Program-made: the position numbers and the translations under genes
Notes under the pieces: generated by a model
Told to the model about the DNA's origin: nothing
Database searches by the model: none
What the model saw: the letters and a program-made list of their open reading frames with translations, nothing else
Shown here: one piece after another, positions 1 through 7,925 of the stretch
Layout of the letters: every line of letters begins with the position of its first letter
Position numbering within the stretch: the stretch's first letter is position 1
Assembly: GCA_963825315.1 (NCBI GenBank)
Contig: CAWGST010000005.1
Span: 372,001-436,000, forward strand
DNA from: DASRLE01 sp963825315
GTDB lineage: Bacteria > Verrucomicrobiota > Verrucomicrobiia > Limisphaerales > Palsa-1400
Reading direction: 5' to 3'
Length of the DNA: 64,000 bases

Positions 1-392
1 ACAACTTTGGCGGGTTCGGCCCATTCCAGATGCAATTGGAAGTCGCCGAAATCTTCTTTGGTATGAATATCGCCGGTATGCCGCACCACTTCCATATAAC
101 CATCCTGGACCTTCCATTCGGGTTTGCCCTTGTCGCCCATCCAGTGGGACAGATCATGGCCGTCGAATAACACGATGGCATCCGACGGAGGCGGAGCGGC
201 GTCGCTGAAGGTGGCGCCCGGCGTGACCACCGGCGGCGCCGGCCGCGAAGGATCATGCACATGCCACTTGCCTGAAGGGAGCATCGGCGTGTCGGTGAAG
301 CCGTCGGGTTTATCGGCCGCCAAAGCTTGAGGAACGAACCCGGCAAGACTTGTGACGGTTAAGACTGTTATGCTGGCCAATTTTTTTCTCAT
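1..392 (-). CDS. Secreted DUF1080 (3-keto-disaccharide hydrolase-like) protein, N-terminal part
   Basis: An open frame runs leftwards from the ATG at 392 and leaves the window after about 130 residues. It begins MRKK followed by a hydrophobic stretch ending ALA-AD, a typical Sec signal peptide, so the product should be exported. After a proline-rich linker it reads DAIVLFDGHDLSHW and later FGDFQLHLEWAEP, which resemble the opening strands of the DUF1080 / 3-keto-disaccharide hydrolase fold, a jelly-roll family very common in Verrucomicrobiota and Planctomycetota. The rest of the domain is outside the window, so substrate and active site cannot be judged. GDP-fucose synthase lies 47 bases upstream on the same strand. 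Confidence 0.75.
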   Translation of the reverse strand, partial: MRKKLASITVLTVTSLAGFVPQALAADKPDGFTDTPMLPSGKWHVHDPSRPAPPVVTPGATFSDAAPPPSDAIVLFDGHDLSHWMGDKGKPEWKVQDGYMEVVRHTGDIHTKEDFGDFQLHLEWAEPAKV

Positions 393-439
393 GGGCGCAT
401 TCTTCAATCATCGCAGGAAAATGCAATACTGGAATTGTT

Positions 440-1387
440 TCAGCGCAAGGCGGGCCGGGTATGGCCAATGCGCAAAAAGTCGTCGTAAGCGTGACGAATG
501 CCCGTCTCCAAATCGATCCCCGGCTTCCAACCGAGGGCGAAAATTCGCGTGCTGTCCATCAGCTTGCGCGGCGTGCCGTCCGGTTTGGTTGTGTCCCAAA
601 CAATTTCCCCGGCAAAGCCCGCGATGCGCCGCACCTGTTCGGCCAGGGCCTTGATCGTCAGGTCGGAGCCTGAACCAATGTTGATGATTTGTTCGTCGCT
701 GTAACGGCGCATCAGAAAAACACAGGCTGCGGCCAAATCATCGGCATGGAGAAATTCCCGCAGCGGAGCGCCGCTGCCCCAACAAGTGACGGTTTTCGCG
801 CCGGCGATTTTGCCTTCGTGGAATTTGCGAATGAGCGCCGGCAGGACGTGCGAGCCTTGCAGATCGTAGTTGTCGTTCGGCCCGTAGAGATTGGTCGGCA
901 TGGCGCTGATGAAATCGCAGCCGTATTGGCGGCGGCAAGCCTGGCACAATTTAATCCCGGCGATTTTTGCCACGGCGTACCATTGATTGGTCGGTTCCAG
1001 CGGCCCGTTGAGCAAAGACTCCTCTTTTATCGGTTGCGGGGCCAGCTTGGGATAAACGCAGGAACTGCCCAGGAACAATAATTTTTTCACTCCCGCCAGC
1101 CTGGCATTGTGAATCAGGTTGTTTTGAATCTGGAGATTTTCAAAAAGGAAACTCGCGGGAAAACTGTCATTGGCCAGAATTCCGCCGACCCGGGCGGCGG
1201 CGACGAAGACATATTCGGGCCTTTCCGCGGCGAAGAACTTCGCCACGGCGGCCGCGTCGAGCAAGTCCAGTTCAGCGCGGGTTTTGCCGATGAGGCCGGC
1301 AAAGCCCTGGCGGCAAAGTTCGCGCCAAATGGCGCTGCCGACCATGCCGCGGTGGCCGGCGACGTAAATGCGCGCGTCCGATTTCAT
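440..1387 (-). CDS. fcl: GDP-L-fucose synthase
   Basis: This 315-residue protein is an extended short-chain dehydrogenase of the GDP-fucose synthase family, which epimerises and reduces GDP-4-keto-6-deoxymannose to GDP-L-fucose with NADPH for surface glycans. The nucleotide-binding loop GHRGMVGSA is at residues 11-19, the catalytic serine region SSCVYP at 108-113, and the Y-x3-K pair at Y137/K141 (WYAVAKIAG). PTNLYGP and the late segment GWKPGIDLETGI are also characteristic. Length is normal for the family. No GDP-mannose dehydratase (gmd) is next to it; the neighbour downstream is a DUF1080 protein and the ABC exporter is divergent. Confidence 0.95.
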   Translation of the reverse strand: MKSDARIYVAGHRGMVGSAIWRELCRQGFAGLIGKTRAELDLLDAAAVAKFFAAERPEYVFVAAARVGGILANDSFPASFLFENLQIQNNLIHNARLAGVKKLLFLGSSCVYPKLAPQPIKEESLLNGPLEPTNQWYAVAKIAGIKLCQACRRQYGCDFISAMPTNLYGPNDNYDLQGSHVLPALIRKFHEGKIAGAKTVTCWGSGAPLREFLHADDLAAACVFLMRRYSDEQIINIGSGSDLTIKALAEQVRRIAGFAGEIVWDTTKPDGTPRKLMDSTRIFALGWKPGIDLETGIRHAYDDFLRIGHTRPALR

Positions 1388-1461
1388 TTCGGGACAGGGT
1401 GGAATCAGCTTTGCAAAAAGCCTAGCTAAAAAACCGCCCTTCTTTGTATGCTGGGGCCGCA

Positions 1462-2212
1462 GTGAATACCGTGGTTGAGATCAACGATTTGCGGGTGGAG
1501 TTTCCCGGCCGCGAATTGCGGGAGCGCCCCAAGCTGGCGGTGGATGGTTTGAACTTGCAAGTGCGCTCCGGCGAGGTCTTCGGTTTTCTCGGACCCAATG
1601 GCGCCGGCAAAACCACCACCATGAATGTGCTCCTGGGATTCGTCAATGCCACCAGCGGCGCCGCCTCCATTTTCGGAGTGGACGTCCGGCAGCCCATCGC
1701 CCGCCAACGCATCGGCTATCTTCCGGAGCTGACTTATTATTATAAATTCCTCAATACGGAGGAATTGCTGCGCTTTTACGCGCGCATCTTCCGCATCCCG
1801 CGCGGCGAACGGGAAAAGCGCATCGACTGCCGTCCTCAAACTGGTCGATCTGGAAGCGGCCCGCAAACGCCTGATCAAGACTTATTCCAAAGGCATGCAG
1901 CAGCGCGTCGGCCTGGCCCAGGCGCTGATCAATGATCCCGATCTGCTCATCCTGGACGAACCGACCAGCGGGCTGGACCCGTTGGGCCGGATGAAAGTGC
2001 GCGAGATCATCCAGCGCCTCAAAGAGCAGGGCAAAACCGTTTTCTTCTCCTCCCACGAACTGGGCGAAGTCGAAACGATCTGTGATCGCGTCGCCATTCT
2101 TCACAAGGGCCGGCTGCGGGTGGAAGGGCGGGTTGACGATTTGGTCAGGCAATATCAATGCAACCTGGAACATGTTTTCCTGAAAATCATCGGCTATCAA
2201 CCCTCATCCTGA
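1462..2212 (+). CDS. ABC-2 type exporter ATP-binding protein, frameshifted
   Basis: Two overlapping frames together encode one ABC ATPase of about 250 residues. The first carries Walker A (GPNGAGKTT) and the GYLPE region; the second carries the signature (SKGMQQRVGLAQAL), Walker B (LLILDEPTSGLDP) and H-loop (SSHELGEVE). They join exactly if one base, probably the T at 1828 in ATCGACTGCCGTC, is removed, giving RIDAVLKLVDLEAARKR. As written, translation leaves the frame and stops at 1935. I chose GTG 1462 as start because the protein proper begins at VVEINDLRVEF; TTG 1444 is in frame too. The permease gene follows with no gap, so this is the motor of that exporter. Decay and sequencing error are both possible. 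Confidence 0.85.
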
Positions 2213-2213
2213 C

Positions 2214-2993
2214 ATGAACAACGTATTGGCACTGGCAGGCGTGGTCATCAAGGAATTATACCGCCGGAAGGATTTTTACGTCCTGTTCGTCCTGACGGCG
2301 CTGATTACGATGATTCTCGGCTCGGTCAAATTTTTCAACGACGACCGCATCGTGCGCTACCTCAAAGACGCTTGTTTGCTGCTCATCTGGATTTCCTCGC
2401 TGGTCATTGCCGTGACCACAACCGCCCGGCAGCTTCCGGCCGAGCGGGAAAGCCGCACCATATTTCCGTTGCTGGCCAAACCGGTCAGCCGCGCGCAATT
2501 GATCGTGGGAAAATTTTTGGGCTGCTGGCTGGCCTGTGGATTGGCGTTGATCGTCTTTTACTTCTTTTTCGGCGCCATCACCGCCGCGCGGGAACATGCC
2601 TGGCCGATGGGAATTTATTTCCAGGCCCTTTGGCTGCATTGGGTTTGTCTGGGCATCGTTGTCGCCCTGGTTTTGCTCGGGTCGGTGGTCTTCACCGCGC
2701 CTTCTTCCAACGCGACCATCTGTTTCATTATTGTGGTCGGGATCATGTTTTGCGGTGGTCATCTCAACGGCGTGGCCGTTCACATGGGCGGCGTCAGCGG
2801 GACCATCCTCTATGCCGCCTATTACTCCATTCCGCATCTGGAGTGGTACGACGTGCGTGATTTCCTCATCCACGACTGGGGTGTCATCCCTTGGCCGGCC
2901 TGCGCCGAAGCCACCCTCTATGGCCTTCTTTATTCCGCATTCCTTCTCGGGGCAGCCTGGCTGGTCTTCCGCAGAAAAACACTGACCGTATGA
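2214..2993 (+). CDS. ABC-2 type transporter permease
   Basis: A 259-residue polytopic membrane protein with about six hydrophobic segments (near residues 22-36, 54-70, 103-125, 140-162, 168-187 and 235-253). The segment ERESRTIFPLLAKPVSRAQLIVGKFLG between TM2 and TM3 is the characteristic loop of ABC-2/NosY-type permeases. It starts two bases after the ATPase stop and overlaps the following TPR gene by ATGA (2990-2993), so the three genes form one translationally coupled exporter unit. Cargo is unknown. Confidence 0.88.
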   Translation: MNNVLALAGVVIKELYRRKDFYVLFVLTALITMILGSVKFFNDDRIVRYLKDACLLLIWISSLVIAVTTTARQLPAERESRTIFPLLAKPVSRAQLIVGKFLGCWLACGLALIVFYFFFGAITAAREHAWPMGIYFQALWLHWVCLGIVVALVLLGSVVFTAPSSNATICFIIVVGIMFCGGHLNGVAVHMGGVSGTILYAAYYSIPHLEWYDVRDFLIHDWGVIPWPACAEATLYGLLYSAFLLGAAWLVFRRKTLTV

Positions 2994-3839
2994 TCCGGCT
3001 TGCTTTGTTATTGGTCTTTGTTTGCTGTTTCACCCTGGCCACGCAATTGGCGCCGGTTTTTGAATCGTTGCAGGCCCGGGGCGGACGCTCCGGCAGTCCG
3101 CTGCTGGTCTTAGTGGGCGACAGCCGCCGGTTGTTTGCCAATCAATTCTTTGTCATGGCGGATGTTTATTTCCACAGCGGTTATTACCCGACCATTTTTG
3201 ACGCGCGAAAAAAGGAAGGCCCCTCCCATCTCGACGTGGCATCCCACGAGGAAGCCGGCGGGGCGAAGGCTGGACATGAGGAACCCGACGAGGACGATCA
3301 ATTCCTGGGAAAACCGAAAGACTGGATCGAGCAGTTTGGCCGGAACTTTTTCCCCACCGTCCATACGCATTTGGAAGGCCCGAATGCCCGCGAGATCATG
3401 CCCTGGTTGAAGCTCTCGGCGGAAATGGACCCGAAACGGATCGATACCTACGTGACCGCGTCCTATTGGTTGCGGACCCGCCTGGACAAGCCCAACGAAG
3501 CCGAGCAATTCCTGCGCGAGGGCCTCCGCGCCAATCCGGACAGTCATGAAATATTATTGGAGTTGGGCCGGGTTTATTTTTACAATAAGAATAACCCGCG
3601 GGTGGCGCGAAATATTTGGGAACTGGCCCTGAATAAGTGGCGCCGGCAGGACCTGGCCGGCGAAAATCCGGACCCCCATGTTCAGGAAGAAATCCTGGGG
3701 GAACTGGTGCGGGACGACCAGCGGTTCCGGAAACCTCAACCAATTGCTGGCCGATTTGGAGAAATTGGAAAAAGTCTCGCCGAACAAGGGGGCAATCCAA
3801 AAATCCATTCAGGACGTCAAGGCCAAACTCGCGCATTGA
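2990..3839 (+). CDS. Membrane-anchored TPR protein, frameshifted near its end
   Basis: The ATG at 2990 overlaps the permease stop. The protein starts with an N-terminal hydrophobic anchor (IRLALLLVFVCCFTLATQ) and continues with tetratricopeptide-like helices; MDPKRIDTYVTASYWLRTRLDKP and later LREGLRANPDSHEILLELGRVYF are a typical TPR pair. Around 3700-3725 the frame changes: the next frame reads GNLNQLLADLEKLEKV and runs to a TGA at 3837-3839, clearly the true C-terminus, whereas the written frame continues with non-coding-like residues to 4033. Removing one base near 3720 restores about 282 residues. It is probably a periplasm-facing partner of the exporter, by context only. Confidence 0.72.
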
Positions 3840-3944
3840 CTTGGCCGTCCCGGGGCCGTGCCGGATGGCCGCAGGAACTGGGCCAGACATGTCAGAATTC
3901 CACAGCAAAAACCCAAAAGGGTCGAAGTTCATTGCTAAAAGCGA

Positions 3945-3991
3945 AATTGGCGCTACCCACATTGAAAGCCGTAATGTGGGTAGCGCCAATT
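3945..3991. repeat. Perfect 19-bp inverted repeat (hairpin)
   Basis: Arms 3945-3963 and 3973-3991 are exact reverse complements (AATTGGCGCTACCCACATT on the left) around a 9-base loop. It lies 105 bases after the TPR gene and 120 before the next gene. There is no T-run on either side, so it is not a standard intrinsic terminator; a REP-like or small mobile relic is equally possible. Confidence 0.7.
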
Positions 3992-4110
3992 GATAGTGCA
4001 TATTTTATCGGCCTTGTATGTCAAGGAAAATAATCAATAAAATTGAGCGTCCTTCATTGCCCATTATTTGAGTCAGCAGCAATCCTTTGCACCGGGGAGC
4101 GGTTTTGGTA

Positions 4111-5253
4111 ATGTGTCCTTTGAGAATGAACAAGCCTACGGTGCCATTTGAGATCAGCGACGCGATCAATGCCCGTATCCTGGCCATTTCCGAAGACAAC
4201 CTCCAAGGCTTTCAGCGCGATCCCTGGGGGGAAATCGCCCGCCGGAGCGGCGTGGACCTCGCGGTGGTTATCGAGCGGGTTCGCGCCATGCTCGAAGCCG
4301 GCACGATCCGGCGGGTGCGCCAAACATTGCTGGCCACCAATCTGGCGCAAGGCGCCCTCGTGGCCTGGCAGGTGCCGGAGGAAAAGCTCGACGCGGCCTT
4401 CGACTTCATGTTCCAGCAAGACCCGTTTTCGGGGCACGTCGTGCTGCGTTCGACGGATACGGCCACGGCGGGTTCCAATTACAAACTGTGGACCACGCTC
4501 AAAGTCCCGCAGGGTTTTTCGATGCAAAAACACTGCCAGTTTTTGGCCCGGAAAACCGGCGCGGAACATTTTCGATTGATGCCCGCCAAACGATTGTTCG
4601 CCCTCGGTGTCGGGCATATTCGCCGGCGCGGCCTGGCGCCGGGCGCGAAGGCGGACGTCCCGGCCGAAGTCACGGACGTGGCCATCGCGCACCTGAACGA
4701 TTTGGAATGGCGGATACTGACCGCGCTCAAGCAGGAATTCGCTCCCGGGGAAATTCAGCGGGACATGTGGCGGAGGCGGGCGGAGGAGGCCGGAGTTTCC
4801 CTGGAAACCTTTTGTGAAGTCGCCGGGGATATGAATCGGCGGAAAATCATCGGCCGTTTTTCCACATTCCTGGAGCATGTCAAACCGCTCAAAGACGGCG
4901 ACAGAGTCACGCGGTTCAATGCGCTGTTCCATTGGGCGGTGCCGCCGGGGCGTGAGATCGAAGCGGGCAGGGAAGTGGGGCGGCATTATATTATGACGCA
5001 CGCCTACTGGCGCGAAGGCGGCCCGGAATTTCACAACGTCAACGTCATGGGCGTGGCGCATGGCATGGAAAAGCCGGTGTTGCTGGCCCACAAAGCCGCC
5101 ATTGACGCGCATCTGGCCCAATGCGGCATTCCGGTAAGTTACACCAACGTCTTTTGGGGTGGCCGCAGCGAAATCAAGCCGTCCGAAATCGCGCCCGCCG
5201 CCTACCGCCAATGGTGCGCCAGCGCGGGTTTGGATCTTGGCAACCGCTCTTAA
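4111..5253 (+). CDS. Two-domain Lrp/AsnC-like protein, siroheme decarboxylase (AhbA-AhbB fusion)-like
   Basis: About 380 residues forming two tandem units, each a winged helix followed by an AsnC-type alpha/beta domain. Unit 1 has LAVVIERVRAMLEAGTIRRV then SNYKLWTTLKVP, close to the YNLWFTL strand of siroheme decarboxylase subunits; unit 2 has LNDLEWRILTAL, NRRKIIGRFSTFLEH and a long AsnC-like domain. In the alternative heme pathway AhbA/AhbB (and NirD/L/G/H) remove acetate carboxyls from siroheme and look like transcription factors but act as enzymes. This fold match is by eye; a regulator cannot be excluded, and no other heme d1 or ahb gene is adjacent. ATG 4111 was preferred over 4126 because of the GGGGAG upstream. 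Confidence 0.55.
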   Translation: MCPLRMNKPTVPFEISDAINARILAISEDNLQGFQRDPWGEIARRSGVDLAVVIERVRAMLEAGTIRRVRQTLLATNLAQGALVAWQVPEEKLDAAFDFMFQQDPFSGHVVLRSTDTATAGSNYKLWTTLKVPQGFSMQKHCQFLARKTGAEHFRLMPAKRLFALGVGHIRRRGLAPGAKADVPAEVTDVAIAHLNDLEWRILTALKQEFAPGEIQRDMWRRRAEEAGVSLETFCEVAGDMNRRKIIGRFSTFLEHVKPLKDGDRVTRFNALFHWAVPPGREIEAGREVGRHYIMTHAYWREGGPEFHNVNVMGVAHGMEKPVLLAHKAAIDAHLAQCGIPVSYTNVFWGGRSEIKPSEIAPAAYRQWCASAGLDLGNRS

Positions 5254-5344
5254 TCCTGATCTTAATCTCTTGGCTTTTCATGGTCGAAACAGCGATTATT
5301 CTTGGATGAAGATAAGGAGCAAGACCAAGATAAGGAGCAGGAAA
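5250..5344. repeat. TTAATC-type repeat and an 18-bp tandem repeat
   Basis: TTAATCCTGATCTTAATC (5250-5267) covers the stop codon of the preceding gene. At 5309-5344 an 18-base unit beginning AAGATAAGGAGCA occurs twice and is translated in the next small gene. The first part belongs to the same hexamer family as 53825-53926 and 54984-55045, but is degenerate. Confidence 0.55.
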
Positions 5345-5467
5345 CCGCCACCCAAAATTAAATTCGACAAAGAGACTGGACTCCCTCATTTCGTCGTCCC
5401 AAAAGACGCGCCTCCAATCACGGATGAATGGGTTAAACAGCAATTGTCCGATACCTTTTGGCTTTGA
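5306..5467 (+). CDS. Small conserved-looking protein upstream of parDE
   Basis: A 53-residue ORF: a basic N-terminus partly made by the tandem repeat (KIRSKTKIRSR), then FDKETGLPHFVVPKDAPPI and a short helix ending in DTFWL. The GLP-FVVP-PPIT pattern looks like real protein rather than random translation, and resembles short antitoxin-associated proteins I cannot name. It precedes ParD by about 30 bases and may share its transcript. Function unknown. Confidence 0.45.
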   Translation: MKIRSKTKIRSRKPPPKIKFDKETGLPHFVVPKDAPPITDEWVKQQLSDTFWL

Positions 5468-5498
5468 CAGTAACTGAACAATGGGCAATAATTGCTTC

Positions 5499-5750
5499 AT
5501 GCAAGTGACGTTGAGCAAAGAACTGGAAGCTTTCATTGCCGAAAAGGTTCAGACTGGCGGCTACGCCACCGCTGACGAAGTGGTGCGGGAAGCCTTGCGT
5601 GAGTTAAAGGCCAAGGATGATCCCGCTGAGGTTGACAGTCAGGAATTGGCGGAATTGCTCCTCACCGCCGTGCGTGGTCCGCATCGGCCTCTGACTGCGG
5701 AACATTTTGATCAACTTCGCTCCCGCGCCCGAGGACAAGCAGCCGCATGA
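5499..5750 (+). CDS. parD: ParD-like ribbon-helix-helix antitoxin
   Basis: An 83-residue protein beginning MQVTLSKELEAFIAEKV, with the strand-helix-helix of the ParD/CC2985 antitoxin family: GGYATADEVVREALREL is the second helix region typical of ParD. The N-terminal strand should bind the operator as a dimer and the C-terminal part should wrap the toxin. The ATG at 5499 was chosen because it begins the RHH strand; an in-frame ATG at 5481 only adds MGNNCF. The stop overlaps the parE start (ATGA, 5747-5750). Confidence 0.85.
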   Translation: MQVTLSKELEAFIAEKVQTGGYATADEVVREALRELKAKDDPAEVDSQELAELLLTAVRGPHRPLTAEHFDQLRSRARGQAAA

Positions 5751-6073
5751 TCCGGGTGATCCGCCAAGCGGATGATTTTTGGGCCGACATGCTGAAACAA
5801 GTTGACTGGTATCGGGAAAAGGCCGGTCCCGCAGTGGCGGAAGGATGCGTCAACGCCGTTGAGGCCACCCTGCAGACACTGGCAAAAAATCCCGGTCTCG
5901 GACGTCTGCGCTTCCAACGCTGGAAGGAATTGGCCGGCATCCGTTCTTGGCGCATTGAGCATCCCTACCACCGCCATTTGATTTTCTACCGTTTTGATGC
6001 GGAGACGCTTATGGCGGAGCGCATTATTCACGGTGCGCGTGATCTGCCCCGTCGGTTGCTTGAGCCAGCGTAA
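5747..6073 (+). CDS. parE: ParE/RelE-superfamily toxin
   Basis: A 108-residue protein with the ParE fold: an N-terminal strand (MIRVIRQADD), two long helices (FWADMLKQVDWYREKAGPAVAEG and VNAVEATLQTLAKNP), then the beta sheet with RIEHPYHRHLIFYRF and the closing IIHGARDLPRRLL, very typical of ParE. Family members usually poison DNA gyrase. It is coupled to parD by an ATGA overlap and is full length with no obvious lesion, so the module may be active. Confidence 0.88.
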   Translation: MIRVIRQADDFWADMLKQVDWYREKAGPAVAEGCVNAVEATLQTLAKNPGLGRLRFQRWKELAGIRSWRIEHPYHRHLIFYRFDAETLMAERIIHGARDLPRRLLEPA

Positions 6074-6245
6074 TCTGTATTCAAACAGGCTCTGGGGATT
6101 GGTTGCTGGCTTCGCCGGGAGTGCTCGAACCTTTGCTATCGGCTGCTGCAGTAGGGCGTCGGAGTCTGCATTTAGGCGCTCGGGCCTCCGCGCAGCTACA
6201 TGCAAATGCTCCGCATTTTCCTCTGATGCCTGTTTGGTCTCGTGT

Positions 6246-6452
6246 TCAACGACTTTCCGTCGCCGTTGTGAAGAGGTGCCGCAGCAGGTGGTGATGGGCG
6301 ATGCGTTTCACGCCAGCCAGGTTCGCAGCGCGGTCGATTGATCTTTGGCACTCGAAAACTTTAAGCACGGGTTTGTCCGGCGATTCTTCAGGCCGCTCCT
6401 CGCGCAGCCGGGCCTTGACCACAAGAAAGAAGAAGTGGCCTGTTTCCGCCAT
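6246..6452 (-). pseudogene. Tyrosine recombinase (phage-type integrase) fragment
   Basis: The minus strand encodes LREERPEESPDKPVLKVF, then CQRSIDRAANLAGVKRIAHH, then HLLRHLFTTATESR and a stop. This matches the C-terminal catalytic box of tyrosine recombinases (H-x-L-R-H-x-F; here RHLF), but the upstream core domain, most of the arginine box and the final nucleophile tyrosine are missing. It is therefore a relic, possibly of the element that brought the ParDE module next to it. Confidence 0.6.
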
Positions 6453-6916
6453 TATTAATTAATGTAACCTTTTCCTTTGACATCCGTCTGACAATCATGT
6501 AATTTGATTACGACTGGATGCGTCCAGGAGAAGAAAAGGAAAAAGTATGCGGAAAGATTTGATGAGCGGGGTTAAAGGAACTAAATGCTGAAGGCTAAAG
6601 GCTAAAGTTATGAAAAAGATGCTTGGCCCCAGAAGTCAACTTGTGCTTTTTGCGATTTTTTGCGGCCATTCCGTTTGTCGAAGGGGTGAGGGCCTCCAGG
6701 GCGACAAAATGACGCACATCAGGCTGTGCTTCGGAGCTGGACAAAAAGGCACGAACTTGGGCAACGCCGTCAAGGTCAGTCAAACCAAATCAAACCGATT
6801 TCTTGCGGACAAAATAACAGGCGATTTATGCAAACAGCTTGAATTGAGGCTCTTACGAAATAACTAACGGTCAAACCATGCTAAACTTAATTAACCACGG
6901 TCAATGTGCCAAAAAG
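6453..6916. other. Intergenic region with promoter-like sites, no convincing gene
   Basis: It holds a good sigma70-like promoter (TTGACA 6477-6482, 17-base spacer, TAATTT 6500-6505), a heptamer-type repeat (CTGAAGGCTAAAGGCTAAA, about 6589-6607), and AAAGTTATGAAAAAGATG (6604-6621), which is found again at 56775-56792. An 85-codon ORF starts at that ATG (6610-6867), but its composition does not look like protein. The promoter may drive a small RNA or be a relic. Confidence 0.4.
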
Positions 6917-7846
6917 TCACTTCTCGCCCACAGCCAGCACGGTCTGAAAGTGCGGCGGCTGTTCTTCGCGGGCGACTATGCTGACTTCGATTTTTTTGAA
7001 GGCGGCCGTTTCCAGCCAGGTTTGCAAATCGCTTTCGGCAAAGCCCAGCCAGCGATCTCCATAAAGTTCCCGGGCCTGCTCAAAATCATGGCGCAACAAA
7101 TCCAAAATCAGAATCTGGCCGGCCGGACGCAGGATGTTATGGGCGCTGCCAATGCTCCGTTGCGGATCGGCGGCGTGATGCAGGGCCTGGCTCAGGATGA
7201 CCACATCAACGCTGGCCGGTTCAATGGGGGGCGCAGCGAGGTCGCCCAGGCGAAACTCCAGGTTCTTGATCTTGTTCTTGCGCGCCTTGTTCGCCCCGAA
7301 GGCCACCATCTTTTCGGAATTGTCCACGGCAATGACTTTTTTGGCCCGGCGTGCCAGCAACTCGCTCAGCAACCCTTCGCCGGCGCCAAGATCGGCGACC
7401 ACCAATGGAGGCAAAACACGCAAAAGCAGTTGACCAAAGGCCTGCCAGGAGCGGCCCGGCCCGTAACTGCGATCAAATCGGCCGGCCACCTGGTTGAAGT
7501 AAAGCTGGGCCTCCTGGGTGCGCCGAAGCACGATGCGTCTGAGGTTGAGCTGGTCCGGGGCGTTCTCAGGCAATTCCTTCGCGCCGCGCGCGGCCAGTTG
7601 GATAAACTCCGCCGCGTTGGCATCGGCGCTGGCCGCAATCTTGTAAAACGTGCGTTTTCCCTCGCGCCGGGATTCGAGCAGCCCCGCTTCCTGCAGCAGT
7701 CCCAGGTGGGTCGAAATGCGCGATTGCCCCATGCGGGTGATTTCCTGCAATTCATGCACCGACAACTCGTTCTTTTCCAGCAGAGCAACGATGCGCAGCC
7801 GCGTCGGATCGGACAAGGCGCGCAATGATTTTAATATGGCCGACAT
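6917..7846 (-). CDS. sahR: ArsR-family regulator fused to a SAM-methyltransferase-like domain (SahR-like)
   Basis: A 309-residue protein. Residues 1-75 form an ArsR winged helix (LRALSDPTRLRIVALLEK, then MGQSRISTHLGLLQEAGLL as recognition helix). From about residue 125 it is a Rossmann methyltransferase domain with VADLGAGEGLLSELLA (motif I) and VDVVILSQALHHAADP (motif IV). In SahR of Proteobacteria such a fused domain senses S-adenosylhomocysteine and controls the SAM cycle genes. Here the gene is divergent from metK-ahcY with only 79 bases between starts, which strongly supports that role. ATG 7846 is used because it begins the HTH; longer starts would run across the operator-like site. Confidence 0.82.
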   Translation of the reverse strand: MSAILKSLRALSDPTRLRIVALLEKNELSVHELQEITRMGQSRISTHLGLLQEAGLLESRREGKRTFYKIAASADANAAEFIQLAARGAKELPENAPDQLNLRRIVLRRTQEAQLYFNQVAGRFDRSYGPGRSWQAFGQLLLRVLPPLVVADLGAGEGLLSELLARRAKKVIAVDNSEKMVAFGANKARKNKIKNLEFRLGDLAAPPIEPASVDVVILSQALHHAADPQRSIGSAHNILRPAGQILILDLLRHDFEQARELYGDRWLGFAESDLQTWLETAAFKKIEVSIVAREEQPPHFQTVLAVGEK

Positions 7847-7857
7847 GCAAATAAAGG

Positions 7858-7904
7858 TTGACGCATTTTCCATTCCAATATATCTTCCCATCAAGATACG
7901 TCAA
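7858..7904. promoter_or_regulatory. Putative SahR operator in the sahR-metK divergent region
   Basis: The 79-base gap between the two start codons holds TATCTT-N6-AAGATA (7881-7898), a symmetric ArsR-type operator candidate whose right half reads ATCAAGATA, and an outer TTGACG (7858-7863) / CGTCAA (7899-7904) pair. The position fits repression of both genes by the neighbouring regulator and release by S-adenosylhomocysteine. Site identity is inference. Confidence 0.5.
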
Positions 7905-7925
7905 TATGTAATCGAGCCGTTAATC

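Noticed and set aside
4054..5211. A 385-codon minus-strand frame opposite the AsnC-like gene.
   Set aside because: Composition is His/Arg/Gly-rich without domains; the plus-strand protein is convincing.
6610..6867. An 85-codon ORF starting MKKMLGPRSQL.
   Set aside because: The start block recurs at 56781 with an unrelated continuation and the residue composition is not protein-like; treated as intergenic.
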